Source: Campylobacterales bacterium (GTDB lineage Bacteria; Campylobacterota; Campylobacteria; Campylobacterales; QNZT01). Taken from it: a stretch of 14,809 bases of DNA. Numbering within the stretch: the first letter of the stretch is position 1; each line of letters starts with the position of its first letter. Below the pieces are notes generated by a model that was given only the letters and a program-made list of their open reading frames with translations, did no database searches and was not told the origin of the DNA. Both the position numbers and the translations under genes were made by a program. Of this stretch, positions 13,876 to 14,809 are shown piece after piece. Location: positions 1-14,809 of the forward strand of contig JALWRO010000235.1 in assembly GCA_027080605.1 (NCBI GenBank). Reading direction: 5' to 3'.

Positions 13876-14809
13876 TCAGACAGTAATCCCCAGCGTTTCG
13901 ATCTTCTCTTCGATCTCCAGATAACGCTCCACCATCTCCTCATACTCCCCCTCAACCGCCACAAGCTCTTCATGAACCACCTGCAACCCCTTCTCCTGAT
14001 AACACCCCGGATCCGACAAACACCCCTTCAACGCCTCAATCCTCTCCTCCAGAACCTCCATCTTCGCAGGCAACTCCTCATAATCCCGCTTCTCTTTATA
14101 ACTCAACTTCGCCGTCCGGTTTCGCTCACGCCTCGGCTCCTGAGACTTCGACGCCACCTCCCGCGAAAAATCCTCCAGCGACTTCAACTCCTTCTCAATC
14201 TCCAGATACTCACTGTAACTCTGGTAACTCTCCTCCACCTGCCCCGCACCGCGAAAAATCAACAACTTCTTCGCAATCTTATCCACAAAATAGCGATCAT
14301 GCGACACAAACAGCAACGCCCCGTCGAAACTCTGTAAATACTCCTCCAAAATATTGATCGTCGCAATATCCAGATCGTTCGTCGGCTCATCCAAAATCAA
14401 ACAATCGTACTTCTTCGTAAACAACAACGCCAGCGCCACGCGGTTCTTCTCCCCGCCGCTCAAAATCCCGACCTTCTTATCCAGATGCTCTCTGGGAAAC
14501 AGAAAGTTTTTCAGATAACCATACACGTGCATATTTTTCCCGCGCACATCGACCCGATCACCCCCGTTGGGGCAAAACGTCTCAATCAGGTTCTTGTCGT
14601 CATCCAGCATCTCCCGCTGCTGGTCAAAGTAACCTATCGTAAATTCCCCCCGTTTGATCGTTCCTTTGTCCGGCTGGAGATCGCCCAGCAACAGTTTCAG
14701 AAGCGTCGATTTCCCTGCACCGTTTTTTCCGACAATCGCAATCTTGTCCTGCTGTAAAATCCGCAAACTGAAATCGTCAATAAGCAGCTTATCCCCCAGC
14801 GATTTGGAG
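13876..14809 (-). CDS. uup: ABC-F family ATPase, Uup-like, C-terminal part (cut by right edge)
   Basis: About 310 C-terminal residues of a soluble two-domain ABC-F protein are visible; the reading frame stays open to the right edge (SKSLGDKLLIDDFSLRIL before the P-loop), so the gene starts outside. The fragment holds the second ABC domain: Walker A GKNGAGKST, a Q-loop region around GYFDQQRE, the signature LSGGEKNR, Walker B CLILDEPTNDLD, and the H-loop SHDRYF. After it comes a charged linker and a C-terminal coiled-coil domain beginning KLSYKEKRDYEELPAKME, with LSDPGCY further on. This matches the Uup C-terminal domain, which in E. coli binds branched DNA. ABC-F proteins act on ribosomes or, for Uup, also affect genome stability. 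There are no membrane segments. The stop is 3 nt before the palindromic element. Confidence 0.88.
   Translation of the reverse strand, partial: SKSLGDKLLIDDFSLRILQQDKIAIVGKNGAGKSTLLKLLLGDLQPDKGTIKRGEFTIGYFDQQREMLDDDKNLIETFCPNGGDRVDVRGKNMHVYGYLKNFLFPREHLDKKVGILSGGEKNRVALALLFTKKYDCLILDEPTNDLDIATINILEEYLQSFDGALLFVSHDRYFVDKIAKKLLIFRGAGQVEESYQSYSEYLEIEKELKSLEDFSREVASKSQEPRRERNRTAKLSYKEKRDYEELPAKMEVLEERIEALKGCLSDPGCYQEKGLQVVHEELVAVEGEYEEMVERYLEIEEKIETLGITV

Overview
The window is a chromosomal segment of a Campylobacterota (Epsilonproteobacteria) bacterium, most likely a free-living sulfur or hydrogen oxidiser of the Sulfurimonas/Sulfurovum kind. This rests on the gene order rplI-hslV-hslU-era, which I recall from Campylobacter jejuni and Helicobacter pylori, on nadE lying near lpxK as in C. 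jejuni, and on the general look of the proteins. The exact genus is not determined. Every supported gene lies on the minus strand, so transcription runs from the right edge to the left edge. The genes are tightly packed, with several 4-nt ATGA or GTGA stop/start overlaps.

Read in the direction of transcription there are four blocks. (1) 14809-13876 holds the C-terminal part of an ABC-F ATPase of the Uup type, cut by the right edge. (2) 13875-13529 is the only long non-coding stretch. It holds a 183-bp near-symmetric hairpin element with perfect 21-bp ends, two overlapping -10 boxes, and a 77-nt inverted repeat that encloses a terminator-like hairpin in the presumed leader of rplI. (3) 13528-10324 is the housekeeping operon rplI-hslV-hslU-era: ribosomal protein L9, the HslUV protease and the Era GTPase. 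(4) 10267-2431 is a seven-gene operon for a type IV pilus/type II secretion-like envelope machine: a PilM-PilN fusion, PilO-like, PilP-like, an MshL/PilQ secretin, a membrane-anchored TPR protein, a GspE/PilB ATPase and a GspF/PilC platform protein. It has no pilin, prepilin peptidase or retraction ATPase in the window. It resembles the MSHA and Campylobacter Cts (DNA uptake) sets.

An AT-rich 229-nt gap (2202-2430) separates the pilus operon from a last operon, nadE-aminotransferase-lpxK, whose lpxK is cut by the left edge. The NadE-like protein occupies the usual nadE position but has lost the SGGxDS nucleotide motif and other active-site segments, so it may not be a working NAD+ synthetase.

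I see no mobile-element transposase, CRISPR array, tRNA or rRNA. The observations most worth a second look are the palindromic element, the rplI leader structure and the eroded NadE. I do not claim a wholly new multi-gene system here.
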